From Schistocerca nitens (lineage: Eukaryota > Arthropoda > Insecta > Orthoptera > Acrididae), in NCBI RefSeq assembly GCF_023898315.1, contig NC_064616.1, positions 538,275,602-538,339,601 of the forward strand: a DNA stretch of 64,000 nt, given 5' to 3'. Position 1 is the first letter of the stretch. The number at the start of each line of letters is the position of its first letter. Of the stretch, positions 1 to 11,917 are shown piece by piece. The notes beneath the pieces were generated by a model that saw only the letters and a program-made list of their open reading frames with translations, was not told where the DNA came from and searched no databases. Both the position numbers and the translations under genes were made by a program.

Positions 1-245
1 TCAGCCAGTGACATTATTTGCATAAGGTATGGAGCGGCATGCGGTCAGCACACCGCTCTCATGGTCATAGGCGGCTTCCTTTACCTTGGAACCGTTACTC
101 CTTAATCAAGTAGCTCCTCAATTGGCATTACGAGACTGAGTGCACTCCGATCCAGTCCTCTCACCAAGAGAAAGTCCTAGGGAGTACCGGGAATAGAACC
201 TGGAGCCTTCTTATAGCTGCCAGACACGCTGACCACTGAGCTGTT
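1..245 (-). mobile_element. tRNA-derived SINE, family 2 (antisense, cut by window edge)
   Basis: Read on the minus strand, this begins with a tRNA-like head: an A-box-like 'cagtggtcagcg' near 228-240 and a B-box-like 'ccaggttctattcccgg' near 187-203. A tRNA-unrelated body runs to the window edge. The same body and head recur in the same orientation at about 1600-1755, which shows it is a repeat and not a unique tRNA gene. The head should give an internal RNA polymerase III promoter. No target duplication can be judged because one end lies outside the window. Confidence 0.6.
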
Positions 246-326
246 AACAGAATAAAGATGCAATTAGAGATGTAAAACAGGGCAATAATCGTGGCTGACA
301 GATCGCTGGAGTACTAAATTAAGAGT

Positions 327-374
327 CACCCACTTCCAGACACACGAAAACACCCACTTCCAGACACACGAAAA
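327..374. repeat. 24-bp exact tandem duplication
   Basis: Two adjacent identical 24-bp units, each beginning 'cacccacttccagacac'. This is consistent with replication slippage. No gene overlaps it. Confidence 0.85.
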
Positions 375-1599
375 TCTCTTGGCTTAAGAGTTTAGCATAG
401 AGTTTCAGAAATCAGAGTATTTTGTAGTGCATGCTATATTTGTTTCACCGTCTGCTAAAATAAAGGACAGATGCCTACTTAAATCTACTGTTCTTCTAGC
501 GTCAGAATATAAAACTTATTCCGTTTAAATATGGCTTTCAGATATGTGTACACCACAGGCGTAATAAACGGGTATGTTCTCCCACCGGAGAAGGAAGTTC
601 TGCGTGAGTGGCCTGTGTGCTACACGCAAGCTTGTCAGTAGAACTTCATCAGGCACAGCGCCACAGGAGTATCGATCGGTTTTAAAAGCCGCAGCTTCGC
701 GTCCCTGATTTTCCTCCCATTGATGTCTGTACTTCAGGTTAAACAGAAATTTTACGCCCTGTAGGGGAATGGCACTCTATTCTACCCTGTTACCCGTGCG
801 GGTCTACTTGGTTACTATGTCAGCTTGCTCATTTCACTATATTACCGATCCATTTGGTGTGTGCATTTTTCGTGAAACACAAAGATCTCGTTTAGAATCC
901 CAGTCCAGGATACGTTTTTAATTTGTCACATACTTTATTACTCTACAGAAACTCGAATGTGTATATTTTCCGTTGGGATGGTATGAGCTGAAGTGGTATA
1001 ATAAATAAAAACTGTGAGCTATGCAAGAAATCAGTTTTCAGGAATTTCACGAAATCAGTTTCAGGCGTTTCACGGCCAGCACTATTCCAGTTCAACAATG
1101 TAAGTGCGGTTTACAGATGTTTTGTAAGATTGAACGTTTCACTAGCTACTACTCATTTCTTCCATACTCCATCGAGGCTCGCTCTTGTCCCTGCCAGCAC
1201 ACTTTGCACATACTATGTATGCCGATACCGTAATACTACTATGATGTAACAGTTCCTTTTAGTTATGGAGAATATAAAAAAATACTGTAACGAAAATGAA
1301 GTATCACATTTCAGATGACTGACTCGTGTCCAATTAAACGTTGTGGCAGCACGATAATTATCAGTAACCGCACCTCTTCCCACAACTGAAATGACTGTAG
1401 TGTGATGAATGAACAGAGATTCGTTTGTATAACGTAGTCCTACTATAAATGACTTCCTCGTCCAGACTGTGAAGGCCCAATGGATGTCTACCTTCCACCG
1501 TGTCACCCTCTGCCCTACTACGTAATCTGGATGCGATATAGAGGGGCATATGGCAAGTACAGGGCTCTCTCGGTCCTTTTGCAGACTGTTCAGAGTGTG
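375..1599. other. No recognised feature
   Basis: AT-rich DNA with only short overlapping open frames on both strands. None has a recognisable domain, signal sequence or plausible splice context. I see no repeat family that I can name here. Confidence 0.5.
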
Positions 1600-1755
1600 G
1601 AGCCGCTACTGCTCTCTCAGAAACTCCTCAGTTGGTATCACGAAGCAGAGTACCCAGAGTACCAGTCCTCCCACTAAATAAAAAATCTTGGCAGTGCCAG
1701 GAACCAAAACAGTGTCCTCAGCGTGGCAGCCAACTATGCTGCCGACTCAGTGACA
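1600..1755 (-). mobile_element. tRNA-derived SINE, family 2 (second, diverged copy)
   Basis: This aligns by eye with the element at the start of the window. Shared blocks include 'ctcctcagttggtatcacga' against 'ctcctcaattggcattacga', the 'cagtcctc.cac.aa' block, and the head region 'cctcagcgtggcagcc' against the tRNA-like head. It is more decayed than the first copy: the B-box region is altered to 'ccaggaaccaaaacag' on the plus strand. It is a non-coding retroposon. Confidence 0.5.
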
Positions 1756-2477
1756 GAAGTATAGTAGACCTACTTTTGGTATAAGTTCTACACTCTTTCA
1801 TGAAGTAAAATATGGCTTCGTTCTTTCTACTATGTTGTTCTCCTTTCATCAACCGCAGCTGGCGAAATATTCAAACTGATTCTGCTTGACAATGGGTCGC
1901 CACTGAATAAGTATTAATTCCAGATTACTATTTATTGGTGAAGCTGGTATTACTATTTACAGCACCAGTTATCACATAGGTGGTCCACTGAAAATTAAGA
2001 ATTTCATTGTTACCAAACATTATGTCATCAGTTCTTTTACGAATGTTGACGGAACGCTAAGCCTTGTTAGTTCTTCTTACTTAAATATAAATCAAAGCTG
2101 CAGTGAGTTCTCCATTTTGCTATATAGGTCTGCTGTGAAACACAAGGTTTTTTCTGGGACACCTAGGTACATATTTAGTAAATAAGCTTCCACAGTGAGT
2201 GGATGTGGGTCATTCCCATCAAAAGCTGATAAAAACAATACGTTTTCGTGAGTAAGTATCCAGTTGGCTCACATCTCGTCCACAGTACATTCACCAGGAC
2301 CACGATAAAACACAGCGATATTCACAAGTACCTTAGGGGTTTGAGAAAGCGTCATCAGAAAGACGGCAAGACATTAAAAAAAAAGACACATGTCAGTAGA
2401 CAGAGAATCTCCTCATGCTTCAATTCGTAGGACACGTTGTGCGACACTTCCACTAGCGGTCACTCGTGTCAGAACAT
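1756..2477. other. No recognised feature
   Basis: AT-rich, without a supported coding region. Short frames here have no domain similarity that I recognise. Confidence 0.45.
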
Positions 2478-2660
2478 GTACAGTCGTGCTCAAAAGTATC
2501 CGAACGACCTGAGTTGCATTTCGCCTGATAATCATGCAACCCACATAACGCAGCTGTCTAGCAGGTCCTGTAACCGCTCCTTGGTACAGTCGTTTGACTA
2601 TTGAAAATGGTTCCAACAAGTCAGCACTGGAAAACACTGCTCTGTATCGCAGTAACTCAA
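2478..2660 (+). mobile_element. Tc1-like element terminal fragment
   Basis: Starts with 'tacagtcgtgctcaaaagta' followed by 'tccgaac', a signature typical of Tc1-family terminal inverted repeats. No transposase frame and no matching inverted end were found nearby, so this is probably a fragment or a solo end. The downstream limit is arbitrary. Confidence 0.35.
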
Positions 2661-2929
2661 GATGTAAAGTAATACCACGATACTAGAAATATCAGGGAAC
2701 ACCTTATCACAGATAAGACTGTCCTTAAGGCTTGTAAGCTCACATTTATTGCAATAAATGACATACCTGAAATGTTACCACTCTCGTTATTACGTCAGAT
2801 AGGTAATGCACGTACGAAGTTCGTCGTATTCATGATTTCCTCTTCAAAGTAACATACCGTACTTGTTATTTAACAAAAAATGACATTAAAAATTTAAGTT
2901 TTTCACGAGCAGCTAGTTGAGAATATGTA

Positions 2930-3820
2930 TGAACTTCAAATGACACGATGAACCGTCTCGTTCTGCATATGGATTCAAACCCAGGTCATGCAGATGAAGA
3001 TTTCTTGACTGCCGGAAACTAACAGTCATTCCTGTCTAGACATACAGAGAGTAATATACCTCGATTTTAGACAGTGTCAGTTAGCAAATACCAACTTTAA
3101 ATTACATAACGTAAACATTTTTAACGGACGCCAATTCCTACCCGGCCAGCATCTATTGTCATTGTTAACGAACTACGAGAGATGTTAAATATTGCTTCTT
3201 CACAACTAACTTACATGAAATGCCGTGAGGCAAAGCTTTGTGTTGGACAGGGATTCTAATCCAGAACCTAATCGGATTGTTATCGAAGCACAATCAACTG
3301 TGACATATCGGATTTTCTCGGCAGTAGCCGGATGTTTTAACTGAAATGACGAGACGAAACATTAATTTTTTCCTTCCCAGGACTCCAACCCGGCACCTAT
3401 CGCTGTTATATTCTAGAGAAAACGAACGTTACATATGGGTTTCTTACACCAGCAGCGACATGTGAGCATGTTTGAGCTAGAAATAATATGACGAAGAGTT
3501 AAGTGCTGACAGGGAATCGAACACCACACATATCGTTGATGACTACACACAAACAAACGTCAGCTACCGAATTTTTCTCCACCAGCATCTCTGAATAACA
3601 TCCTTGAACTTACAGTGATCTCGCATATTGTTATATGTCTCGCTGGGAGTTAAAAACGTCAGATACCGTTAGTGTTGACAACGAATGAAAATGCATTAAA
3701 ATTCATAATTATTTTCCACCAGCAGATAGGTGTTTTCATGCTAGAGCTTGATAATTCATAATGAAAACCTTAGTGCCCGGCCAGGATTCGAACCCATTCA
3801 CGCCCGATATGTGGAGATGT
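2930..3820 (-). repeat. Array of diverged units with B-box-like motifs
   Basis: On the minus strand, motifs resembling a pol III B-box (GGTTCGAATCC) recur every 120-170 bp, near 2970, 3250, 3380, 3500 and 3790. Several are followed by similar text: '...gtc..cac', then 'tttcgtc..gtcattt', then 'gctgctgg.g..aga'. The units are strongly diverged. This looks like an old tandem array of a tRNA-derived monomer. Most of it lies inside the left arm of the large inverted repeat. Confidence 0.45.
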
Positions 3821-5556
3821 TGAGGAACCTGCAGTTTTGAACAAACAACAAATTGTAGTCGAGCTGTCTTGTCACGAAGGGATCACATTCCACGTGAAGA
3901 GCGGTCTGAGTTGCATTCCCAGTTCAGAACCTATTTTATCTGGCATGCAGAAGCTCTGATAAACGATGGAATAAGGGTCCTGTGACCCTACATAGCGTTT
4001 GCTTCGTCACTGGAAATAAATAACTAGTATAAGAAAGGTTACTGGTGATAGAGTTTCTACATGTCGCCACTCGTGAGTTTATTCTGGTTCAACCTAACGT
4101 TTACTTGGTAGAGAAGGAATATCATGTTTAATGTGAATTTCAAACCACAATTCCATTATAGCTTCTTCACTTGTCGTAGCCAAAAAGCATCGGCAGAAGT
4201 TGGAATCGAACCTAGATCGCCAGCATACGAACCTACCATCAATCCAACAGACCACCAAATCCTCTTCTCTGGTACTCATTTTTCTATCATAACACCGGTG
4301 AGGCACACTCGATGAGAATTCTGACACACAGGCTCCCTGTAGTGGTTTGCATCATGTTCAGTACAGTTATGTACCTGGTTGACCGAATCGCCATGAACTA
4401 GCTGCCTCAGCTACCCAGTGCATACATTCGACTCTAGTTTGTAATCACCAAAATAAAATCAGGTAACTACTACCTACACAGAACTGCCAACAGTGTAGGA
4501 TGCAGAAATTTAAATAGGAAGTGTTCCTTTCCATTTGAGCTACTCTATTGCGCTATCTGTTTGTTGAAACCGTCGTTCAGTGCAAAAGGAAAGCTTGAAC
4601 TGTCTGTCTCTCAGAAGTCTAGATCCGGCCTTACGCATTATCTCACAGCACTGTGGAATGCAGAAGTTCTGGAGGAACTGTTGGCGACTTCTGGAGCTGC
4701 TAGCTACAAAAGTAACGGTAATCGTCGCGCACTGTCGATAATGCGTCACGAGTTCTATTACATCCGCTGCTACATTTTTTAAAACGCAATTCTGCTGTCT
4801 GCTAAAGTTATAAGTATAATGGAACTTTGAACATATTTCCCTTCACTTCTCAACCCAAAATAGTCGCATGTGGAAAAAGGGCTCACCTCTGCGACATTTT
4901 GTTCTTTTCAGGTTTAATAGACGGCCAGGCAGCAGGTGCATCTCGAAGCTTTTGTGTTATGTCTGGGGAGAGCGCATCGTGCCAAAATAGTCAGAAACGT
5001 ATTTTCTACAGTAGCTGTCGTCTGGTAGTGGAAGTTTATTCTTCTTCAAACCTTGTTTGACTGCTTTAACTCAGAACAAGTTTTCTACAAGCATGTAATC
5101 AATAAACTGCATGTGCATTGTCAGACTGTTTTAGATAACATCAGAGAATTCGCATATATCGTTGATGATTATTTTCTGTCTCACGTTTAGTATTGTTTTA
5201 ACAACACTAAAAGAAACCATTCGAAAATTGTGCACTGTATTATAAGAAATGAAATAAAACTACCCACGACAAACTTACGACGAAGTCTGTTTTAATTAAA
5301 CTGAGTATCTGCACACAAATGTGCCTCTATCGGCATGAATTATTAAAATACTACTCACTTAGATTTCGATTGGGCCTGTGTTTAATTGGTGTGCTCTGAC
5401 ATACTCAACAGGTACGCAAATGTGGAATTTCATAAATGAAGTTATGTTTTCCTAGAAACCAAAATTTGCTTGTCAGCAGCGGAAAGAGGCGTTACGTGTT
5501 GTGCAGCATTGTAAGTTTTTCACCATTGCACATTATGAGCTGAAAGTATTTTCCTG
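3165..5556 (+). repeat. Left arm of a ~2.4-kb inverted repeat
   Basis: The reverse complement of this segment matches 12680-15064 along its length. In a 250-base stretch compared directly (about 4561-4815) there are about ten differences, so roughly 95% identity. Similarity starts sharply at the outer side, in 'gttaacgaactacgagaga', and fades at the inner side, near 'gtaagtttttcaccattg'. Both arms hold the same short open frames, but nothing indicates that these are genes. It may be the terminal repeats of a large DNA element, two copies of one repeat in opposite orientation, or an inverted segmental duplication. Confidence 0.8.
4186..4275 (-). repeat. tRNA-like pol III promoter unit in left inverted-repeat arm
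   Basis: On the minus strand an A-box-like 'ttggtggtctgttgga' is followed about 35 bp later by 'ctaggttcgattccaac', a close B-box match. The spacing resembles a tRNA, but no acceptor-stem complement is evident. It is better read as a tRNA-derived repeat head than as a functional tRNA gene. The mirrored copy lies in the right arm. Confidence 0.4.
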
Positions 5557-6660
5557 CCATTTGCTTATCAATTCATTTCTTTCGTACTTATCACCCTGGC
5601 ATGTGAGTCTTAAGTGAAGAACAATATTGAATTTCGTATCGTTGACGGTCGATTCGAATTTCTTCAGAGACGCTTGTATTGTGAAGCAGCTTGGCAGTCA
5701 GGAAGCCGAGATCTATGACCATTAACACAACTTACTGATTCGAGCTGCCTAGAGGATTTTATGCGTGATGGTTATCTTCTGATTTCGCTACAGATTTTTT
5801 TCTGGAAATTTGCAGCTCCATAAAATAAATCACGAAAAAATCTTTGCATACGCTGCCTTCTACCGCGATTAAAACTGACGACTCCTTGAACTGTTTGACA
5901 CGAGACATAGGCGGTACCACGGGGCCACGAACGCACTGTTGATGGAATCCCACTCTCATCATTGTATTGGTCGCTCAGCCTCATAACGAATGGTGAACGA
6001 TAATAAAAGTTGTCACTTATGTGAAGAATAGCATTACTTTATTCAAAAAATTTAATTTTCTGTCTCAGTGTCTTAGTTTACATGAGGATTACATAGCACG
6101 AGCCATTCTAATGGAAAGGGAATGTCAAGTGAATTTAGCGAGTCAGTTCAGTACCATACGCGGAAGTGATTGCACTGTCACAGTGTTGCCAAATGTTTCT
6201 GACGATGTTGCCAATTCTCAGCTGTGCTAGGAACAGCTCTGTAGCGTTATAGGAGGAGAATCCCGTGCTGGTGTCATAGGAGGATACGGAGAGGAGGCGC
6301 GAGGTTTGGTTAATATGCAGCGTTTTCTACTACCATTTGTGTAAACATTCAGGTGTGTAATCTTCCATCACGATTACAGTTTCCCACAAAATATATACGA
6401 ATAAAACACTTATCTTGTTACTTTGTGACAAAAGATTATTTCAGTGCAATAAAAAGTCTTTGAAAATCAACTTTGGCCACCTGTCACGACAAGTAAGATA
6501 ACAAATACTTTGCACCTCCAAGTCGATTGCATCTACGTGCAGTCTAGTGATCATGCAAGTAGAATTTCATGAACTGCACGAGAACGTAGAAAAATGTTGG
6601 TTCGAATGGAAGGTGTAAGAAACATAGCTAACTAATTATTCTATACCACGTAATAATTCA
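5557..6660. other. No recognised feature
   Basis: Unique-looking, moderately AT-rich DNA. Overlapping short frames of 60-70 codons on both strands show no domain. Nothing supports a gene. Confidence 0.45.
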
Positions 6661-6676
6661 TTTGAAAATTCAGAAG

Positions 6677-6863
6677 TCGGCCGAAGTGGCCGTGCGGTTA
6701 AAGGCGCTGCAGTCTGGAACCGCAAGACCGCTACGGTCGCAGGTTCGAATCCTGCCTCGGGCATGGATGTTTGTGATGTCCTTAGGTTAGTTAGGTTTAA
6801 CTAGTTCTAAGTTCTAGGGGACTAATGACCTCAGCAGTTGAGTCCCATAGTGCTCAGAGCCAT
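6677..6863 (+). mobile_element. SINE, main tRNA-headed family (intact, with target duplication)
   Basis: Complete head with A-box 'tggccgtgcggttaaaggcg' and B-box 'ggttcgaatcctgcctcggg', then the family tail ending 'catagtgctcagagccatt'. It is bounded by a perfect 16-bp direct repeat, 'tttgaaaattcagaag' at 6661-6676 and 6864-6879, the hallmark of LINE-mediated insertion. The perfect flanks argue for a fairly young insertion. It is non-coding and likely has internal pol III promoter activity. Confidence 0.93.
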
Positions 6864-6879
6864 TTTGAAAATTCAGAAG

Positions 6880-7969
6880 AGAAGAAACTAAAAAGTATGC
6901 CCATTAGAAGACAGAAACTAAAGTGCACATGCGGGCACTGTGCAGATCTGCTCTTTTTCATATTCAGATCTATATAAATCATGTTTACTAACCAGCGTAT
7001 TCATTGCTTTCGCAATGTTTCCCTCTTGTTTAGTCTTATAATGATGAACTGGACCCACACCCATTAGTGTGATTGTTTCTTTGTATCCTTCCATCTACTA
7101 TCTTTGTGTGTTATTGTTCGGTGTTCAAAAAGGAAAACATTATGCCTGCTCCCACGAGGTATTAAAACGAGGTCGCAAGAAGGCTAACGAATTATAATCA
7201 AAATACAGTGAGACGCCAATTTGTCTGTCGTCATGATGTTAAGTCGACAGAAATAGTTTAGTGTTGTTTCCTGCATCACCGGCATCCCATTGTCGTCTTC
7301 TCTTATGAGATTTTCATATTACCCTGAACACAAGATGCCGAGATAAATGTGTATATTCTCCGTGACGAAACATCCCACATTCCATTCATCCTGATCCATT
7401 TGGTATGTGCATCGGCAGCAATGAGTGATAGAAAACCTGTTGTGAGGTGACGAATAACAATAACAATGGTAGTAATAACAAATCAGTAATCAAGGATGTT
7501 AACTGCATTACAGATAATTGTTAACGATTAACAAAATAACCAAGAAAGGCTGAGTGTGTAATTGGCGCACTGCGTAGGTGTTCTTACCACTTTGTTACTG
7601 ATTTCTGATCTGGTTGTTTGCAGAGAGAAAAGAAAGAACCCTGTAGTCGTACATATTTCTAGTACAATGAGATATTACCTATCAACTATCCTTGCTTTAC
7701 GTCACGAGACGAACATGGCGTCACTGAGATGATATTTGAAATACATTCCTGTTTGCTCTTTCTGCCTCTCTCTCTCTCTCTTTCCTTTTTATTTTTTAAG
7801 GAAAGCATCGAGAAGCGCGAATAATAAGCCACTAGGCATTTAACCTGTTTACAGTTATTTTCATCGGGATACATAATGCAAAAACACAACTTTTGAGTGT
7901 ATTATTGCGAAATTCCAGTTATTGGCAATCTATTCGTGAGCTTGTTCGCATTCAGTGGGGTGAAACGTA
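6880..7969. other. No gene; short CT microsatellite at 7763-7790
   Basis: AT-rich region with a (CT)n tract. Low-complexity frames over it are artefacts. There is no recognisable coding or regulatory element otherwise. Confidence 0.5.
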
Positions 7970-8281
7970 TCAGAGAAGCAAGCAAAACACAAATATTTCT
8001 TGCTCCATGCGCAACACACAAACGAAATCTTGCTGCACTGACATGTTGTCCGATATATTGCACGGGAAACATATCTGATTCATGTTGCTGAATACAGCTC
8101 TATCAGATATCAATTTGGATGCGTACCAAGTGTATAAAAGCATATCTTGAAATACGCAGAAAGGCACATAGAGGTATTCGACTGAAACATAGCCATGACC
8201 AAGATTGTAACTGGGGTCGACAGCATCGTCGTCTACCACCTTGACAACTCGAACGGTGACAGTGCTCGGCCGGTTACTTAC

Positions 8282-8341
8282 GTTTACTGGCATCAAAGCT
8301 ACAGCAAGAAAACACAAAAATGTTAATAGCCCGAAGATCAT
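8282..8341 (-). CDS. Candidate first coding exon of a secreted protein (signal peptide)
   Basis: The minus-strand ATG opens a 20-residue stretch MIFGLLTFLCFLAVALMPVN. It has a short N-terminus, a hydrophobic core of Leu/Phe/Ala/Val and a polar end, like a secretory signal peptide. The next six bases are GTAAGT, a perfect consensus 5' splice donor (plus-strand 8276-8281). A first exon that carries just the signal sequence is a common layout in insect secreted-peptide genes. The frame stays open for about 100 more codons, but that part would be intron. Upstream, TATTAAAA lies about 66-73 bp before the ATG. No second exon is recognisable. The product is unknown, and chance or a pseudogene cannot be excluded. 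Confidence 0.3.
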
Positions 8342-8406
8342 TAATTTTGGTTCCCACAGAAAGTAAAGCAGTTATCAGTCGGAAGAGTTGTTTGAACACC
8401 CCAGTG

Positions 8407-8414
8407 TTTTAATA
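8407..8414 (-). promoter_or_regulatory. TATA-like box upstream of the candidate secreted-protein exon
   Basis: TATTAAAA on the minus strand sits at a distance that would allow a short 5' leader before the candidate start codon. This is a weak motif in AT-rich DNA and has meaning only if the exon is real. Confidence 0.15.
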
Positions 8415-8587
8415 GGCACGGTATTGTTGGAGATGGTAAGCCGTTGCTTTCCTCCGACCTTTGAGTTGACTTACCTGGCCAGTTAATAGGGGAACTTACA
8501 GTTTAACGTGACTTTCGGACCACAGTGCAACTCGGCGTTTTTCACATCAAAAAACACTGCCCGAGGGGAAATAAGTGTAAAATGGCA

Positions 8588-8668
8588 AATAAAAGTCGTG
8601 GAACTGACGGGGGATCGAACTTGAGACCTTCGTATCCGTAGTCTTGCTCTTTATCAAGATGCCACCAT
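8588..8668 (-). repeat. tRNA-like B-box unit
   Basis: The minus strand reads 'tggtggcatcttgataaaga', then about 30 bp later 'ctcaagttcgatcccccg'. The spacing resembles A- and B-boxes of a tRNA-like promoter. It has no family tail that I recognise and no tRNA cloverleaf that I can close. It is probably the relic head of a retroposon related to the units in the inverted repeat. Confidence 0.3.
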
Positions 8669-10276
8669 GCAACGAAAAATGTTAGTTCTGCTTGGCATTA
8701 AAATTAGGATCCCCGTTTGTGCCTGCGTTGGCACTTGCGTGTCCCTTAGGAGATCTTACTTTTGGGATTACCCTCGTATACGTGTGTGTAAACGCCTTCC
8801 AGTGCCCACTCAAGGAAGACAAGGATACAAAGTCTACCTTCAATACTACAAATACGTCTCAGTTTGTGGATGAACTCAGACTTAGGTTCATAAAAATTTT
8901 GAATAATTAGCAGTGCTGTACCCATTGGTAGTAAACTCGTTTTCAACAAATGATTCCGACAGCTACAGGAACACTACTTGTGACACCTCTCAGACAAAAT
9001 ACTTACGCAGTGCTATCACACGAAAAGATCAACCTGACACAAACTGTGGGAAGTTTGTTTTACAACCTTCGTACCTGGATGAAGAGGTTTTCCTATTTGA
9101 GGTATCTGTAGACGTTGCTGCATAAGACGATTTAAGAACATACTAAATTCCTTCAGCTACGCCAATGTTTAAAGAAATCGTCTAAACGGCACTAAATCGT
9201 GGTTTGTGAATCGTTTACCGGCCGTACTCTGCCGCATTTCGCTGATTGGAAGGCAAAAAGCTTACTGACAAATTTCACAGAAGGAAAAGGGGGACGAAAT
9301 GTCTCTCACTGGAAGGTCATGTTGTTTTATTTAAATGGTTACAAAATCAGGTAAAACGAACAGCGAGGTTGTAAGTATATGCACATTACTGTTGTCAATA
9401 TGATGTTGCACCGCCCAGGGCCTGTAATGATAAAGGACCCGTTTAGGTATACACAAGTGGAAGAGAGAGCACCACTAAATTCTACAATCCGTATGCATTG
9501 CATACACATAGAATTTACAGTGTACTTATGGAGCCCAATGAGTGAATTGCATATTTTCCGGTGAGAAAGAGCACTGGCAAACAGTCTTCGCTACATTATG
9601 TTACTCAAACTGGTGTCACTCTGAGCTATAATTTATGGTCAGCGACAAAGTGTAAGGATAATGAGTCGGATGCGGGTTTTGCAACTGTGAAATACTTTCC
9701 TACATTATAGAATCGAATATTAAATTTGAACTAACATTCCGAAAATTTTGGACTTGGATAGCTTAGAATGAAAATCTTTCTGTTTATCGCAAAGGAAAAC
9801 AATTGTAATTCTAAAACATTCTCTGTCATACACAACTTGCAACAAGCCACGTTGACCAAATCATATGGAATAACTGACAGCGACGTATATCGTAAGGCAG
9901 TAAGATCCCTTGGCTTTTGGTTAGGCATTATTCGACAGCCATTTCTAGGCGCAAGTAAATGAAGAAAGTCAGAGCGTTTTTGTTATCAAGTAACGTCTTC
10001 ATCAATTACTTTAGTTTTAATGTGGTCTACGAGTAATTGCTGACGTTTGATATTAACATGAAAAGGATTCCGTTGATAGGGAAAGAATCTGTTCTTGGGC
10101 AACTACTTCTATAATGACCAAAAGGCCTTAAATGATCTTCAAGCACATGGGTTAAAGCAGCGGTATGAAAAAAATGATAGTAATAATGACGGTAATAATC
10201 GAATTAGCCGGTAACTTCACACTTCACAGTGGATTTTCACGAACTAAGAAATTTGCTGAATTAGCGAAAAATTCAA
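8669..10276. other. No recognised feature
   Basis: Short frames only. No transposon signature, long frame or repeat was recognised. Confidence 0.45.
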
Positions 10277-10287
10277 AATGGCTTCAA

Positions 10288-10483
10288 AATTCAAATGGCT
10301 GTGAGCACTATGGGACTTAACACTTGAGGTCATCAGTCACTATAACTTAGAACTACTTAATCTTAACTAACCTAAGAACATCACTCACATCCATGGCGGA
10401 GGCAGGATTCGAACCTGCGACCGTAGCAGTCGCGCGGTTCCGGGCTGAAGCGCCTAGAACCGCTCGACCACCAAGACCGGCAG
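10288..10483 (-). mobile_element. SINE, main tRNA-headed family (antisense)
   Basis: Reverse complement of the family, with tail at 10288 ('tcaaatggctgtgagcacta') and head at about 10385-10480, including the B-box 'ggttcgaatcctgcctccg' on the minus strand. Direct repeats 'aatggcttca' at 10277-10286 and 10484-10493 flank it and look like a target duplication. It carries scattered substitutions against the copies at 6.7 and 37.3 kb. Confidence 0.88.
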
Positions 10484-10494
10484 AATGGCTTCAC

Positions 10495-11016
10495 ATCGAG
10501 GCTATGATGCCTAGAGGAGTCTTTACGTCCTGCTAACATGAGAATAGCATAACCTCCATGTCAGAAGCTTGCTTCTACTTAACCATTTAATATACGAACA
10601 TTTTTTCCACTGTGACTAATTTTGTAAGCTAAGCACATCATCCGTTACAGCACACTCCTGGGGCTGGGAAATGTGGCCACAATGGTCTGGTGAAACGAAC
10701 TATCACTAGTGCAATGCGTGGGTTCAGGCATTTACTTTTAAGAGGCACAAACAGATTTACTTTACCTCTGGTAACCTCAAGAGAAAGATGTTACAATCTA
10801 GAATAAGCAGTACACATAATGTTCCTTCATTACCAAATGGGCAGAGCCGGTTTACGTTGGGGGATGACATAGGTGGAGGTCATGGTAAACAGAAATACTG
10901 TCGCCAGTAAACTACTTGCATTAGAAAATTTTATTTTATTTAATGAACCAATAGCCATTTAAAGGAACAGGGCTCTTATTTTACTTGTACTTGATTGAAC
11001 TAGAAACGTTGAAAAA
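10495..11016. other. No recognised feature
   Basis: AT-rich DNA without coding or repeat signals that I can name. Confidence 0.4.
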
Positions 11017-11183
11017 TTTGGTGCTGGACTGTGATTCGAATTCGTATCTCCTCTTTGGAGGATCTGAATCTCTCGGAACAGTATAGTTCAATCATTTCGT
11101 TCCTTTTCCCAAGACTGCAATATTCTCTGCGTCTCCTCCAAAGATATGTATGTGGGTTCGAATCCTGATCCAGTACAAAACTA
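11017..11183. repeat. Two B-box units facing each other (imperfect inverted repeat)
   Basis: 'ggtgctggactgtgattcga' near 11020 and its counterpart 'gggttcgaatcctgatccag' near 11155 are imperfect reverse complements. Inside them lie 'ctcctctttggagga' and 'ctcctccaaagat'. The arms are about 45 bp. Each arm contains the TTCGAA core of the B-box, so the array units occur in both orientations here. Confidence 0.45.
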
Positions 11184-11720
11184 TTCATAATTTAATTTCA
11201 AGCCCTATCACATGCACACCGGCCTGCTAGTGAAAATTAACGTGCATTTTCAATGTCTGTTCATGTGTTGCCAACAACTTCTGGTCAAACACGCACACAT
11301 CTTATTGTTGGTGAGTAAGCAACTGATACTTAAGCTATATTCATGGACGATAAATAAGAACGATAGGAGTGCGGTTCGACTGCGCTCAGGAACAAAAGTT
11401 TGTATCCTTATTTTAGATTCAAACACCTAGCAGCTGGTAAGAAAAACCGATACGTATCATTTGATTTCACTTAGTTAACAATCCGATTACGTATTGGGTT
11501 TCTTATCTCCGTCACAAGAACACACTTTGTTACTTCTGAATTGAGTTATATTAGACATATTTCATGCTTAGTTAACAGGGATGAAAGGGTCTAGATAGGA
11601 GTCCCGGTTTATTACAAAAACTGTCGTGTCTTATTTTCAAGTTTAGATTTAGCTACTGATATTGGCGAAAATTTCGGTGATTCATGACTCTTCTTGGCTA
11701 GTCAGCAATATGATTAGATT
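11184..11720. other. Diverged continuation of the B-box-type repeat; no gene
   Basis: Text after the motif near 11155 ('...aatttcaagccctatcaca', 'gtctgttcatgtgttgccaa') resembles the body of the units in the inverted-repeat arms, but it decays quickly. No coding region is supported. Confidence 0.3.
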
Positions 11721-11723
11721 AGA

Positions 11724-11780
11724 TTAGATTAATACTTGTGCCATAGATCATGAATACCACATTTCGTAATGATGTGGAAC
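11724..11780 (+). repeat. (GATTA)n tract with adjoining repeat fragment
   Basis: Three to four GATTA units are followed by 'atacttgtgccatagatcat' and 'aatgatgtggaacgtg'. I recall this text as a recurrent orthopteran retroposon end. The family assignment is uncertain. Confidence 0.35.
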
Positions 11781-11867
11781 GTGTTATTTTATTGAAAGAT
11801 TTCTTTACACACCAGTACTCAATTTCTTTACAACAGTTTTTTATCCTCTCTCTCATTCTTTTTTATT

Positions 11868-11913
<46 letters not shown>

Positions 11914-11914
11914 G
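11868..11914. repeat. (CT)n microsatellite
   Basis: CT dinucleotide run interrupted by a few A substitutions ('ctctatctctctctatctct'). A 103-codon frame spans it but is low complexity. Confidence 0.9.
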
Positions 11915-11917
11915 CTT

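Noticed and set aside
6690..6765. Functional tRNA genes at the SINE heads
   Set aside because: B-boxes are good, but the heads continue into a shared SINE body with target duplications, and acceptor stems do not close.
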